From Alentia gelatinosa (taxonomy: Eukaryota > Annelida > Polychaeta > Phyllodocida > Polynoidae): a DNA stretch of 64,000 nt. Shown here piece after piece: positions 53,642-64,000 of the stretch (the stretch's first letter is position 1; each line of letters starts with the position of its first letter). The stretch is from the NCBI GenBank assembly GCA_950022655.1, contig OX465582.1, positions 87,855,801 to 87,919,800 on the forward strand. Reading direction: 5' to 3'. Position numbers and translations under genes: made by a program. The notes under the pieces were generated by a model, which made no database searches, was not told the origin of the DNA, and saw nothing but the letters and a program-made list of their open reading frames with translations.

Positions 53642-55008
53642 TATTTTAAAAAACCAATAGGTCACCATTCTTTGAAACAATTGCAAAAAAGCAATACATT
53701 TCCTATATAGATATAATAAATGGAAATAACAGACCAATTTAGTTTGGTTAAAGTTTACAAAACATCATATTTCCGTCATTTTTGTATTTTACTCTCAGTC
53801 ACAAAGAACCAGTTTGAACTGATAATTGGCATGCAGGTGGCGCCACTGTGAATTGTAGGATGTACCTTTAAGTATCCAAACAAACAACAATACAGTTCAC
53901 TCAAACAATAGCCCTATTGAGTGCATATATGATATAAGTTTCGATTTCCTATATAAAACAAAGTGCTTTGACCTGAAGAACAGCAGCATTATTGTTCGTT
54001 ATCTATAGAATTGGGATATTATTTCAATTGTCTTGTCAAGTGTTGTGGTGTGAACCTTTGTGTTAATAGAAACCTTGCTAGATATATGTAGTGTACAGAC
54101 AATAGAAAACTCTTGGCACATTCCTGTACTAAAGTGGAAAACACACTGTACGATTCTGTTTCGCACTATTAAGTCCCCTTATCGTAAGCTAGTCTTAAAG
54201 TATCTCATGCGAATTCGCACAGGGCGTCGACCATCACAGTGTGATACCAGAAAAGGGGTGGCAGGAATTAGTCCTAAGCAATTCTGTCCACACTGTGCAA
54301 TGTTATTACAATTTTCTACCCCACCGACAGGTCTAGTCATCGGTCAACTTGGGGGCAGTAATTGAAGAGCGACAGCATCTGATCACCTATAACTCCTCAC
54401 CCAGTGATTAAATATGCTAATTATGGGCAGATATTGCTACGCACCATGGGGGTATTTCTGGAACTCTGTTGCTGCCGACAATGGGAAGGAACATGTTCCT
54501 TAATTTATCGGTCCCGATTTCAGAATATCCGACTACAATTCATCGGCGACAAAGATACATGTCAGCAGGGGGCTTTTTCTAATCTTAGGCAAATTTCTGG
54601 AGGGGGGTGTCACACTGACCGACTCCACTACTATGCCTCGCCTGAGCTTATGATTGTTAATTTGTCACCGAGAAATAGACAATAATCGATGGTTTTGTGG
54701 ACAGGCGGCTGTAAACCACGAGGTGTTGACGCGTAGTGATACACGAGCGCTAGCGTATTTTTCCCATATACCATGGTTTTGAGGCCGTATACCACAGATA
54801 TGAATTCGTATACCACAGTTATCGTATCTGACAGGTTTTATACAATGGGTCATGGTTTACTGAGTCCCCATACATTTTCAATGTATACGATGGTTAATAA
54901 CTAAGAAGAAAACATTTTTTATTCTGATGTCTAGTCTCATTCTGCTTTGATCTACCTCACTTCCCAGTGCTCATCTGTACCATGCTTTACTATACACTCA
55001 TGCTGTAT
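53642..55008. other. Spacer between gypsy and DIRS target element
   Basis: No gene recognised. Frames of up to about 100 codons (for example near 54060-54365) show no family features. 54690-54850 repeats GTATACCACAG and TATACCATGG-type words with local inversion. Confidence 0.4.
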
Positions 55009-55625
55009 ATACTGTAAATACGCACCGTTTCGGCATATGACATAGAAATACTGTACGGACCAGCAGTCAGTACACTAAAATACGGACTACCTTTCCATAC
55101 ACGTTTATTAACATATCGGTTGTTTAAAATTTTACCTTGGCAACACTCGAGTGTTTCCGGGAACCGATGAGATAAGGCGGGAAAGTATCATGTGACAGCA
55201 GTTCGAAGGCGGTTTTGAACTTAGCAAGACGTGTGTCACGTCAAGCAGGATAATTGGTACGTATTGTTTTACGAAATTGAATGATTGTGTATTTCTTTTG
55301 CGACTTGTGTTGCAAAAGTTGAAATTAGCCCGAGGGAGACATTATTAGTACCGAGGTGCGGATATTTCTACCCGTTTTCGGTGTTTTTAAAAAGTTTTAC
55401 GTCGAGCTGGCTTCCGCGGAGCCTTGGTTTTGACATTGAGTTTTGATCGAGTCAAGTTTTTCACGTTAACGTGAATAAGCAAGCGATCAATCTTAGATAT
55501 TCGACGCATTTGCGTCAGTGTAACATAATTTCATCATATTTCACGTTTATTTACCTTGATGGTTGGGTTTTGCCGCATTTCGGCGGAGATTTGACGAACG
55601 TTTCGTCTGCCTTTCAGAATCCAAG

Positions 55626-57019
55626 ATGGCAGACAACGCCGAAGCCGAGGTTTCAGGTAAAAAGACGTCAAACTCAAACAAAAAAAAAAAAGATCGATCG
55701 AAAGGAGATAAATCGACAAAAATCAACGCAAATCCGTCCCTTGCGGAGGAGATTTGGGTAGAAAAAGGAAAAATTGTAAAAAAACAAGACGCCGAGTAAA
55801 CCGGAAGCAGCCGAGGGCGTGCCGAAGTCGGCCGAATCTCGTTCGGAGACCGAGACGCCGCATAGCCGACCGCCATTTTGGTCGAGCGGGCCCTATGCGC
55901 CGTGGGCGCTGGGTTTTCCCGAATTCCCTCTGTTTATGGAGCTTTCCCGTACTATCATGATGGGGACATGTCGAGCTATTGCCCGTCGGAGGCGGAGACT
56001 GGAAATTTGATGTATGACAATGATTTATACGCGGATCCAGAACCAGATCGGACAGCGAGTTTGATTCGCTCCGAGGACTCGATGACACTCGAGTCGGATT
56101 GTAACAGTTTCTTCCTAGGAGGGGAAACGGGCGTCAGACAAAGGTGAGGTTGATTTCTCGAGCTTCAAGCCAGGAAATACATTGTCATTGTTGAAGAAAA
56201 ATCTAGATGAGTATAAATCTATGAATAAGAAGGCCCCAGCTGTATGCCCTGTGTTAGCTCAAATGGTGTCTGAAGATTTTAGAGTAAAGTTCTTCCCTGA
56301 AGAGTTGGGTAAAAAAGAGAAGGAGTACCCGGGAATTGCTAATATACCCGGAGCAACAGCCCTAGACTTGACAGTGAACTGTATATAGTGCAGTGGGGAT
56401 GGAAGCGCGGAAGCTGGATGTATCATTACAGACCATACAGAAAGGTATGGTCGGGGCATTAAATGCATTGGTCCCAGTAGCAGAGTTGGTTTTGAAGAAA
56501 GGTGAGGATTCTGAACTAGATGCTTTGGGAAAGAACATTGTAGATGCTATGGAGATGCTGTCCCTTACATCAAGTGGGATTTCGATGAGGAGAAGAGATT
56601 CCCTAAGGCAGATTGTTCCTCAAAACTACACAAAAGCACTGTCACTGGGAGAGGGAGAGCAGTCAGATCCCTCTCTGCTCTTTGGAGGGAAGTTAGACTC
56701 AAAAGTGAAGGATGTGGAGGTTTCAGCTAAACTTCAAGAGAAGTTAAGAAAGAAGCCGGCGTCGGCTTCGAAGGATAGGCCAAGGAAGCATATGTCACAT
56801 CCATACCACCCCTACCCCGGGAAGCAGTTCAGACCCCAGGGTCCCAGATTCAAGGGAGGCCAACCAGGTTACGGATACCACCCATACTACCGATTCCCGG
56901 CCAAGCAAGGAGGTTACGGTGCCTTCCAGTCCTACCGTCAGCCAGCCCCACCAGCCCAGGCAGCCCATTCCCAGATCCAACAACAACAGGGTTTTGGGAA
57001 GAAGGGGCCTCAAAAATAG
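55626..57019 (+). pseudogene. DIRS ORF1 (gag-like), four frameshifts
   Basis: Starts MADNAEAEVSGKKTSNSNKK. Frames change near 55780 (in an A-run), 55920, 56120 and 56380, after which VGMEARKLDVSLQTIQKGMV continues to the stop at 57017. Recognisable stretches: acidic MYDNDLYADPEPDRTASLI, a central VCPVLAQMVSEDFRVKFFPE, and a C-terminal Pro/Tyr/Gly/Gln-rich, basic tail (HPYHPYPGKQFRPQGPRF). This layout matches ORF1 of DIRS elements, thought to be the nucleocapsid-like protein. There is no zinc knuckle. Confidence 0.75.
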
Positions 57020-57024
57020 AGCAG

Positions 57025-58836
57025 GTGAGTCCTCTTTTTGATTCAAAAAACCTGGTCAAAAATTTTCAGGCTGGTAATATTGCATTACATGTTTCTGAAT
57101 GGTTTAAGATTGTTAAAGATCCATGGATCTTGGGTATGGTTTTGGGAGTCACGATTGATTTCTGGACACAGCCAGTACAGGCTAGGATACCTTATCCTTA
57201 TAGACTATCATGTGAGGAAGGTAATATCATGGAAGACCAAATCAGAGATTTGTCGCAGAAGGGAGTTATAGAACAGACCTGTCATTCAGAAGGGGAATTC
57301 ATTTCAAATGTTTTTCTCAGACCAAAGCCTAATGGTAAACATAGACTTTTTCTGGACTTGACAGAATTTAACAAGTGTGTTCCACATGTTCATTTCAAGA
57401 TGACAACTCTCCAAACTGCCTTAGATATGGTCAGGCCAGAGGCCTACATGGCCTAGGTCGATCTGAAAGATGCATATTTTTCGGTAAAGATCCATCCTGA
57501 ATTTAGAAAATTTGTTAGATTGTTCTGGAAGGGTGTGTTGTGGCAGTTTGTAGGGATGCCAAATGGTTTGGCGTGTGCCCCTAGAATATTCACAAAAATT
57601 CTGGCCCCAATTTTTGGGTACTTACTACAGAAAGGGTATGAATGTTTCCCATACTTGGATGATTAGTTTGTGATTGCTGATTCTAGGGAAGAATGCAGGA
57701 AAGCTGTATTAGCGTTAGCCGAGGTGCTAGATTGACTGGGTTTTACAATAAATCTAGAGAAGTCTATGATGGAACCACAGAAAGAGATAATTTTCCTAGG
57801 GTTTAATATTGATTCAGACAAAATGGAGGTGGCCTTGCCCGGAGAAAAAAGGGAGAAGTTTAGAAGGGCCGCTTTGGGGGTATTGGAAAAAGATACACCT
57901 TCCATAAGAGCAGTAGCGGGGATAGTAGGACTAATGACAGCTTACTCGCCGGCATTGGAATATGGGACAAACCATATTAAGGGGCTGGAAAGAGAGAAAA
58001 ATCAGGCCCTAGAAAGACATAGAGGAAATTTTGACAAGAAAATGACCTTGGCGTCAGAAAGGGAAAAAGATGTTACATGGTGGCTAGAACATGTAGTAGA
58101 GACAAAACAGAACATCAAGATAGACTTACCCTCTGTAACCATCTGTACTGATGCTTCACTAGAGGGTTGGGGAGCACACTGTGGAGAGGTAGCCACGGGA
58201 GGTAGATGAACTGAGTCGGAGAGTCAGGACCATATAAATGTGCTTGAATTGAAAGCAATCCTATTTGGTTTAAAGTCGCTAATTCAGAAAGAAGATATTC
58301 ATATCAAAGTGTTTACAGATAATACTATAGCGCTGGCGTATGTCAAACATTGGGGGTGCATACGGTCCAAAGGATGCCATAGAATGGCTAGAGAGATATG
58401 GAGTTGGTGTGAGTTCAGAAAATTGAGAATAACGATACAACACATACCAGGGGTTGAGAATGTCCTAGCGGACTACAAGAGTAGGAAATTCCAGGATGAA
58501 ATGGAATGGGAACTTAGCCCCGAGATATTTGAAAAGATTGTCTTAGTTTTCGGAAAACCTGACATTGACATGTTTGCATCCAGGTTAAATGCAAAATTGC
58601 CAAAATATATGTCATGGCATCCGGATCCGGATGCCTGGGCGACAGATGCATTTTCCATACCATGGCATAACAGATTTTTGTTTTTATTTCCTCCTTTCAG
58701 CATGATACCGAGGGTCCTCTGTCGACTAAGGGAGGTCCCAAGGAGGGGGGTGTTGGTGGTGCCCGCATGGCCAAACAGACCATGGTATGCCAGCTTAAGA
58801 TGCCTGTCCAACAGAAAACTAACATTCAAGAAATGA
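57025..58836 (+). pseudogene. DIRS reverse transcriptase/RNase H, four in-frame stops
   Basis: One frame throughout, broken by TAG at 57454 and 57664 and TGA at 57733 and 58207; no frameshifts. RT motifs: FISNVFLRPKPNGKHRLFLD, VDLKDAYFSV, GMPNGLACAPRIFTK, catalytic FPYLDD and INLEKSMM...FLGFNID. RNase H: TICTDASLEGWGAH, LELKAILFGL, VFTDNTIALAY and VENVLADYKS. A DIRS-typical tail follows: PDIDMFASRLNAKLPKYMSW, DAWATDAFSIPWH. The frame overlaps both the end of ORF1 and the start of the recombinase frame. Confidence 0.88.
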
Positions 58837-59839
58837 CGGGGAAACCTAATTCCGGTGGGAAAACCCAGAAACCGTATTGTAAACAGTGCCCCATTGGAGG
58901 CCTACCTTTTTTCCACAAGAAACTGAAATCAGAAGGTTATGATGACGAAACTATCAAATTAATGTCGGATGGTTGGAGGGCCTCAACTAAAAAGATCTAT
59001 AGTACTTATCTAAGTAAGTGGCCAGTTTACTGTATCAAAACTATGACCCCTTTATTGAAACCTCGTTTACCCCAGGTTTGTCGTTTCCTGAAGTGTCTGG
59101 CGAAGGAAGGCGATGGGTACAGTGTTATTAACACAGCCTGTTCTGCATTATCAACAGTTTTACCATTGTACGACGGTGTTTCTGTTGGACAACACCCGAA
59201 TGTTTGCTTAGTCGTTATACAAAATTTTGGGACGTTGGAAACGTTTTCGACCTATTTAGATCTTGGGAGAAAAACGAGAAATTGTCCTTCAAGTTGTTGA
59301 CCCTTAAGGTCACCGTTTTGTTACTGTTGGTCACCGGCCAAAGAGGCCAGACTATTTTGGCCCTCTCGTTAGAGGGGCTGGTTAGAGAGCCTGACTCTTT
59401 TATCTTCATGTTATCTAGACTCCTGAAGTCTAACAAGTTGGGTGACCCGCTCAACACGATCGTAGTGAGGAGATTTCCGGATTGCCCGGAAATCTGCCCA
59501 CTACGATCACTTTCTGTATATATCAAGAGATCAAAGGAAAAAAGGGGGGCCGAAAAGCAGTTACTCGTGAGTTTTCTGCCACCTCACAAAGCCATTTCCA
59601 GGGACACCCTGGCAAGGTGGACGTTATTCATTTTGAAAAAGGCAGGGATTGATACAGACAAATACAAATCGCACTCTACGAGGGGGGCGGCTGCATCAGC
59701 AGTGGCTGCAAGTGGGGTGAATCTGAACACCTTAATGATTCACGCTGGCTGGCGGTCGGAGGAGGCGTTTTGACGTCACTATAACAAACCGATAGTCAGG
59801 GACACGGCGGCAGTCCAAGGGACGCTGTTGAGACAATAA
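58767..59839 (+). pseudogene. DIRS tyrosine recombinase, one frameshift and one stop
   Basis: The N-terminal part (58767 to about 59200) includes MSDGWRASTKKIYSTYLSKW and PRLPQVCRFLKCLAKEG, a SAM-like core-binding domain. A frameshift near 59200 is followed by the catalytic domain: LLVTGQRGQTI (first Arg), HSTRGAAASAVAASG (His and second Arg), IHAGW (His). After a TGA at 59771, probably from CGA, comes RHYNKPIVRDTA, with the nucleophilic Tyr. The natural stop is TAA 59837-59839. All catalytic residues are present. The enzyme would integrate the circular cDNA at ATT. Confidence 0.87.
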
Positions 59840-59962
59840 ATGAGAGTGAGTAACCCAGTACGATACTACTTGAGTTATCAAGTTACATTAATTATTGTTG
59901 TGTCGACTGTTGCTGGGTTGGGAAGTTTTTTCTAATCTCAAGGAAACATAACCTATAAATCT

Positions 59963-60090
59963 CTCATCGGTTCCTGGAAACACTTGAGTGTTGCCGAGGT
60001 AAAATAGTAGAATTTTAGGAGACTTCCCTGGTAAGTTGAAGTAAAATTGAGATTTTACCAAGGACAACACGGAGTGTTGTAGGGGACAGA
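59963..60090 (+). repeat. DIRS internal complementary region (circle-junction copy)
   Basis: 59963-60005 is the reverse complement of the left terminus (CGGTTCCTGGAAACACTTGA, GAGGTAAAAT). 60003-60090 is the reverse complement of the right terminus, including its extension (AGTAGAATTTTAGGAGACTT, GATTTTACCAAGGACAACAC). They meet at one shared AAT, which is the junction sequence of the circular form. Confidence 0.88.
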
Positions 60091-60539
60091 TGCCCTACCC
60101 GCACCACCCTAGGAAAGAAAAGTTTTTAAAATGATGTGTTGATGTTGTATATTACGATCGGTGTGTGTGGGGTTAATGAGTATGAGTTAGTTTCCTTGAT
60201 CTGTTTTTATAAATTCTGCTGTCACGTGATACTTTCCCGCCTTATCTCATCTGTCCCCTACAACACTCTGTGTTGTCCTCGGTAAAATCTCAATTTTACT
60301 TCAACTTGCCAGGTAAGTCTCCCAAAATTCTACTATTAAATTAATGATTTCTTTTTAAATTTTGGGTATATAGTAAATATATAACGTCCAACCATGCTTG
60401 TACAAGTCACAGAACTCGATGATAACTTACGGTTTGTACGGAACTCGGCATAAATGCCTCGGTCCGTACAAACCGTGAATTACCATCTCGTTCGGTGAAT
60501 TGTACAGCATGGTCAGAATGTTTTATATAAATACTTCAG

Positions 60540-60785
60540 GGGCTTTTCCACCAACACACAATACAACATGTATATAGTGAGATTTGTCATGATCTTGAGA
60601 AGTCTTACTAGGTTTTGAGTAATCACTTGCATTTTTGCCGCAAAAGCATCAGTTTGATAAGCACCTTTGCAGTTTTCATTGCGATAGATCACAGTATGCC
60701 ACAGTATGTTGGGCAATAGATCGTGAGTTGATCTTGGTGGTGGAGCACCAAAATATACAGATATCATCACAGACACAAATCATCG
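60540..60785. mobile_element. Harbinger-like MITE, right end replaced
   Basis: GGCTTTTCCACCAACACACA at the left and family blocks TGCCGCAAAAGCATCAGTTT and GGTGGTGGAGCACCAAAATA. The right third is missing, cut by the GAAACCAGTC hairpin half that follows. Confidence 0.65.
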
Positions 60786-60870
60786 CATCTGCTCGGATAT
60801 TACTATGTTTCAACTCCTCAGAGCATACCACTGCTTGTATCTGAAACCAGTCAATATTGTGTATCCTAAT
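60786..60870 (+). mobile_element. GACTGGTTTCAGATA hairpin, right half
   Basis: TGCTCGGATATTACTATG, AACTCCTCAGAGCATACCAC and GAAACCAGTCAATATTGTGT: the returning arm and tail of the family seen at 3.4 and 43.5 kb. Confidence 0.6.
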
Positions 60871-61057
60871 TCCAACTTGCACTCCAATACTTCATACTTA
60901 TATTCTTTTTATAGTTTGGGTTTTTCTATGGTAGACAAATATGTAATTCCTAGACCTTCTCACAACTGCTCTAAAATCACGTTTTCAGCCATCATTCGAA
61001 TTGCGTGAGAAAATTAATTTGATCCCTTTGTTGATACTTGTGGTTGAACAGGTGCCA

Positions 61058-61263
61058 GGGGCCTGTTTAATAATCTAGAATCGTACATGAAGACTCTTTT
61101 TTTTTATAACATAATAACATTTCAGTCTGTTCGCTTAACTAGTATTAGCCGTCCATAAAGTCGTCCATAAGTGTTGAATACAGTTGACCTACGTTATTCC
61201 TGGGTGTCTATGGCTTGCAGAAAAGGGTCTACATGTACGATCCTAGAATAATAAACGGGCCCC
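61058..61263. mobile_element. GGGCC-ended MITE, intact copy, about 206 bp
   Basis: GGGCCTGTTTAATAATCTAG at the left and ATAATAAACGGGCCC at the right. Sub-terminal GATCGTACATG and CATGTACGATC are inverted. CAG lies on each side, giving a 3-bp target duplication. The interior has GTCCATAAGTGTTGAATAC. Confidence 0.75.
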
Positions 61264-61598
61264 AGGTTTTGGCATTTCGGAGGAACTATTCTGTCACCCT
61301 GTGCACCAGGGCTTCATGTACCATAAGTTTAACGAGCTTGTGATGGCGACTCTCGCTGCAGTCACGACATGTTTGTATAGGCCCATCCTATAGGGCACAC
61401 AGTGATTGCTAGTTTCGCCATCATCCGCCAGAAAAATTGTAAGATTGTGCCACTGTAGTCGGGGGGCAACTACTGCTATCAGTTGCCTATAGATAATATT
61501 GAGACAAGGCTAAAATTCCTATATGGCAAGCCCAAAAAATATTTTTGATGAAATACAGTGATAATTTATCCCGTTATCTGGTGTTTTGGATGGTGTTT

Positions 61599-61612
61599 GG
61601 GGGGGGGGGGGG
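61599..61612. repeat. Poly-G run
   Basis: About 14 consecutive G in an otherwise AT-rich spacer. Confidence 0.85.
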
Positions 61613-61894
61613 AGATGGCTGACTCAATAGCACAATAACTATGTGCAACGATATAAGCTATTTCTCATCATATAGCATGGGTATGGTGGTAGACCGATAT
61701 GTATTTGCTACAGGCGTACCATATTTCAATTTATTTTAAAAAGGGATTGAAAAGTACTTATTTTTGACTTGGTGTACAAAGGTTCTCATAACTTAGGCTG
61801 TAAATAAGATATAGATTTGCAAAAGATACCATATCAAACCTAAAATAGTTGATTTTATTTTCCTATATATACTGAATTTGTTTAGGTGATATAT

Positions 61895-62410
61895 CTGTTT
61901 TCATTTTTGACGTATTTTCTCAGAAATCATGTTAAAAGTCAGCCAAACAGTTTGACTTCTAAAATAAGAGTGAAGATTCATAGAATTCAATGTGAAAGCA
62001 AAATCTAAATCCAGTTTAGTTAAATAGAGAACTATTTTACAATCATTTTGATACCTTAACTTTTGTTGTTCTCATAGTAGAAGTCAAAATGGACTTTTTG
62101 TGATATCTGCCATATGTCAAAGCACTGTTATGGTAGGCGAAAAATAGAGGAAAATGGCTTAGTTGGAAATGATTTAATATCTTTATATTGCCATTTCAAT
62201 TAATGTTTTTCTTTTAATTCTTATATACAAATAAATGATTACTTAAACTAATTAGATATGCAGCACAAGTCAATCTATAAGATTTTTGAACGAAAAACTA
62301 TTTGACCAGTCCCAAATATGTCTTCGTGGCCTATAGTAAGTCAAACATTTCGCCTAACATTTAACATGATTTCTGGGAAATCACGTCAAAAATACGTCAA
62401 AAATGAAAAT
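61895..62410. mobile_element. Fold-back element, about 0.5 kb
   Basis: TTTTCATTTTTGACGTATTT, CAGAAATCATGTTAAA and AGTTTGAC on the left (61898-61955) are inverted against GTCAAACATTT, TTTAACATGATTTCTGGG and ACGTCAAAAATGAAAAT on the right (62340-62410). The right arm has an extra ATCACGTCAAAA. The interior is AT-rich with no frame. Only one copy in the window, so mobility is inferred. Confidence 0.5.
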
Positions 62411-62917
62411 TATTAGATTAGTCTCTTAAAGCTGCCATCATGAGTTCAAAACGGGCTTATTATTATTCTTATTCTTCTGCCTCACCACACCTAAATCTAA
62501 CCCATATAATGAATTCTAATTATACTCCAGTCTTGGCTCAGAAAGAGTCTTTCAGTTTGAGAGAGGGGCTATGTTTGAGCGCACACATTCCCACCAAAGC
62601 CATACAATAGAAAAAGGTAAATATATCCTAAAGAAAACAAATTTGTTTTGTCTGAGACTCCGATGTCCCTGAGTGATTTAATGGCCATATGTTGACTGAC
62701 ACCTAGGGCGGTGTGTTTCCTGGGAGTGTATGTATTCATAAAACGCAAGCCAACTACTGAACTGTATATCAAGTAAATATACTCTTATACCATGTACTTT
62801 CATGTATGGTACTAGTTATTTCCACTGGAATGTGGAAAGAGTATGACCAGCTTCGGTATGTGGGGATACTGTGCTCGGTGTTTGATGTAGAAAATCTGAC
62901 CAGTCTGGAAATGATTA

Positions 62918-63494
62918 TAGAGGAAACCGTTGAAAGTTCAGGGTCAAAGTTAGTATCTCATCGAGTTTGAATCGTGTAGTAATTCAGAAGGCAAAGCCAC
63001 GTGAATTAGATAATGCTGCATTCCTAATCATACATGTGTGAAACATTCAGATTCTATCCCTTGGCCTAACTAATCATACTGGCTCTATGTAACAGGCCGC
63101 TGGAGGCGACCCTTGGTTACGGTCAACACGGTCGCCCCCACGCGGAAAACACAGCATATAACTTTGATCTCAATATATTCTCATAAGTCCGACTAGTGTA
63201 GCACATTGCTCTAACACCAGTAATAAAACTTGTACTGGGACGAAGCCTTGGAATTATTCATTCAGCCTACTATCCACACCTGATGGTAACAATAATAATT
63301 CATACAAGATGGGATCGATCTCTGACCGTAAACTTGAATGGGTTTCTGAATTTATCTCACCCTTCATATTGACTACTGGGCTAACCTTTGTGACATAATC
63401 ACCCATCGAGTATTTTTTCTAAATACTCAATGGGTGTAAGATACGAGTTCCCAATGTTAAGTCTATGGGGAAAAAATACTGGGGGTGAGATAAA
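62918..63494 (+). mobile_element. Modular hairpin element, copy M, interrupted
   Basis: The left arm (AGAGGAAACCGTTGAAAGTT, TCATCGAGTTTGAATCG) and loop GGCAAAGCCACGTGAATTA lead into about 280 bp of foreign sequence (about 63013-63293). The right arm (CAAGATGGGATCGATCTCTG, AAACTTGAATGGGTTTCTG) and body to CTGGGGGTGAGATAAA follow. The insert has no ends I can name. Confidence 0.65.
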
Positions 63495-63529
63495 TCTGTA
63501 TAACATGTATCTATATAGGGAGCTATATA

Positions 63530-63580
63530 GTTTGTCCGTTTGGGTAGTTTAACGTTCAATTTGTTCAGTTAGTCTTAAGA
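63530..63580 (-). repeat. SINE/LINE 3' tail, reverse
   Basis: GTTTGGGTAGTTTAACGTTC, AATTTGTTCAGTTAGTCTTA: the reverse of the tail seen at 43.76 and 52.85 kb. Confidence 0.55.
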
Positions 63581-63819
63581 GAGCTATTGAAAAGAGAAAG
63601 AAAAAATGGAAAAGAAAACTGGAACTGGATGATTTATGTGTTTATACAAATGTCTCACCGATTTAAATGGGGGTGATAAATACAAATAATGTGCACATGT
63701 CGATATTGTTTGCAACAATACAGCCCACCATTAAATGGTCAACTATCTACAAGGATTCATTGTACACTGGAGCCTGTGAAAGATAGGGACATGCAGCACC
63801 TAACAGTTACCCTCAGTTA

Positions 63820-63827
63820 AAATAATA

Positions 63828-63880
<53 letters not shown>

Positions 63881-63912
63881 TATTATTCTTATTATTATTA
63901 TTCTTATTATTC

Positions 63913-63971
<59 letters not shown>

Positions 63972-64000
63972 AATAATATAATAATAATAATAATTATTAT
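63820..64000. repeat. AAT/ATT trinucleotide microsatellite with inverted halves
   Basis: A run of (TAA)n switches to (TTA)n near 63880 and back to (TAA)n near 63970, so the strand can fold on itself. It runs into the window edge. Confidence 0.9.

Larger units (their letters stand above)
55129..60337 (+). mobile_element. DIRS1-type tyrosine-recombinase retrotransposon, 5.2 kb, structurally complete
   Basis: Inverted terminal repeats: the left starts ATTTTACCTTGGCAACACTC (55129 to about 55204) and is complementary to the right one (about 60216-60287) through CGGGAAAGTATC and TGACAGCAG. The right end has a further 50-bp extension to 60337. Order: gag-like ORF1, RT/RNase H, overlapping tyrosine recombinase, internal complementary region, right repeat. 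Single ATT triplets mark both outer ends and there is no target duplication, as expected for insertion of a circular DNA by a recombinase. All three reading frames carry mutations, so this copy is inactive. Confidence 0.9.
55009..60515 (+). mobile_element. TACGCACCG hairpin element that received the DIRS insertion
   Basis: The left half (55009-55128: TATACTGTAAATACGCACCG, GTACGGACCAGCAGTC) and right half (60338-60515: TTTTGGGTATATAGTAAATA, CGTCCAACCATGCTTGTAC, hairpin with loop AACTCGGCATAAATGCCTCG) match, in order, the uninterrupted reverse copy at 47.6-47.9 kb. The DIRS is therefore younger than this copy. Confidence 0.7.

Noticed and set aside
54060..54685. Two frames of about 95-100 codons before the DIRS
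   Set aside because: No recognisable domain; different frames on the same strand with no shared features; treated as chance.
57025..58836. Reassigned stop codons in the DIRS RT
   Set aside because: Both TAG and TGA occur at positions where relatives vary, and ORF1 in the same copy is also broken; ordinary decay is simpler.
60338..60515. Right part of the DIRS element
   Set aside because: Matches the hairpin element at 47.6 kb and lies beyond the terminal ATT, so it is flanking target DNA.
63820..64000. Telomere- or satellite-like end
   Set aside because: It is a plain AAT/ATT microsatellite that flips strand, with no telomeric TTAGGG-type unit.

Overview
This is an AT-rich stretch of nuclear DNA from an invertebrate animal. 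Three things point that way. Coding exons are short, widely spaced and bounded by GT/AG splice sites. One exon pair encodes the N-terminus of an ARID5B-type chromatin protein, a bilaterian family. The rest is filled with animal-type mobile DNA: DIRS, Ty3/gypsy and LINE elements, a tRNA-derived SINE and many small DNA transposons. I cannot name the species. No bacterial genes, CRISPR arrays or rRNA genes are seen.

Host genes (about 15.6-21.2 kb). Two coding exons on the minus strand (16114-16134 and 15642-15899) splice in phase to give the N-terminal BAH-like region of an ARID5B-like protein; later exons would lie at lower coordinates or outside the window. Upstream is what looks like a compact divergent promoter (16.16-16.52 kb). 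It has a TATA box and full CRE facing the ARID5 gene, a Staf/ZNF143-type site and tandem CCAAT boxes, then a TATA box plus initiator facing the plus strand. On the plus strand, 20944-21175 is the first coding exon of an unidentified protein that starts with a ubiquitin-like domain. Its acceptor and start-codon region is present in three tandem copies.

Retroelements. (1) A LINE-derived block on the minus strand (31.1-34.1 kb) has an intact ORF1-type protein with coiled coil, RRM-like region and a C-terminal NADAR domain, followed by a truncated reverse transcriptase. (2) A Ty3/gypsy copy on the minus strand (49877-53637) has a 4-bp target duplication, one full LTR with a 143-bp tandem duplication, and a large internal deletion. 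(3) A structurally complete but mutated DIRS1-type element (55129-60337) has inverted terminal repeats, an internal complementary region that preserves the circle junction, and gag-like, RT/RNase H and tyrosine recombinase reading frames. (4) There are LINE tails and a tRNA-Thr-like SINE family whose 3' end resembles that of a LINE in the window.

Small elements. Most of the remaining sequence is small non-autonomous elements: a PIF/Harbinger-like family with AGKGCTGRTTCCACCAACA ends, CAG...CTG families with 6-bp target duplications, a TTAA (piggyBac-like) element, a TA (mariner-like) element, and several hairpin families. The most unusual is a modular family with a conserved body ending AGGGGTAGGATAAA, joined to a long hairpin whose stem differs between subfamilies while its loop is conserved. 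Many insertions are nested, which gives relative ages. Gaps between listed features hold no gene that I can support.
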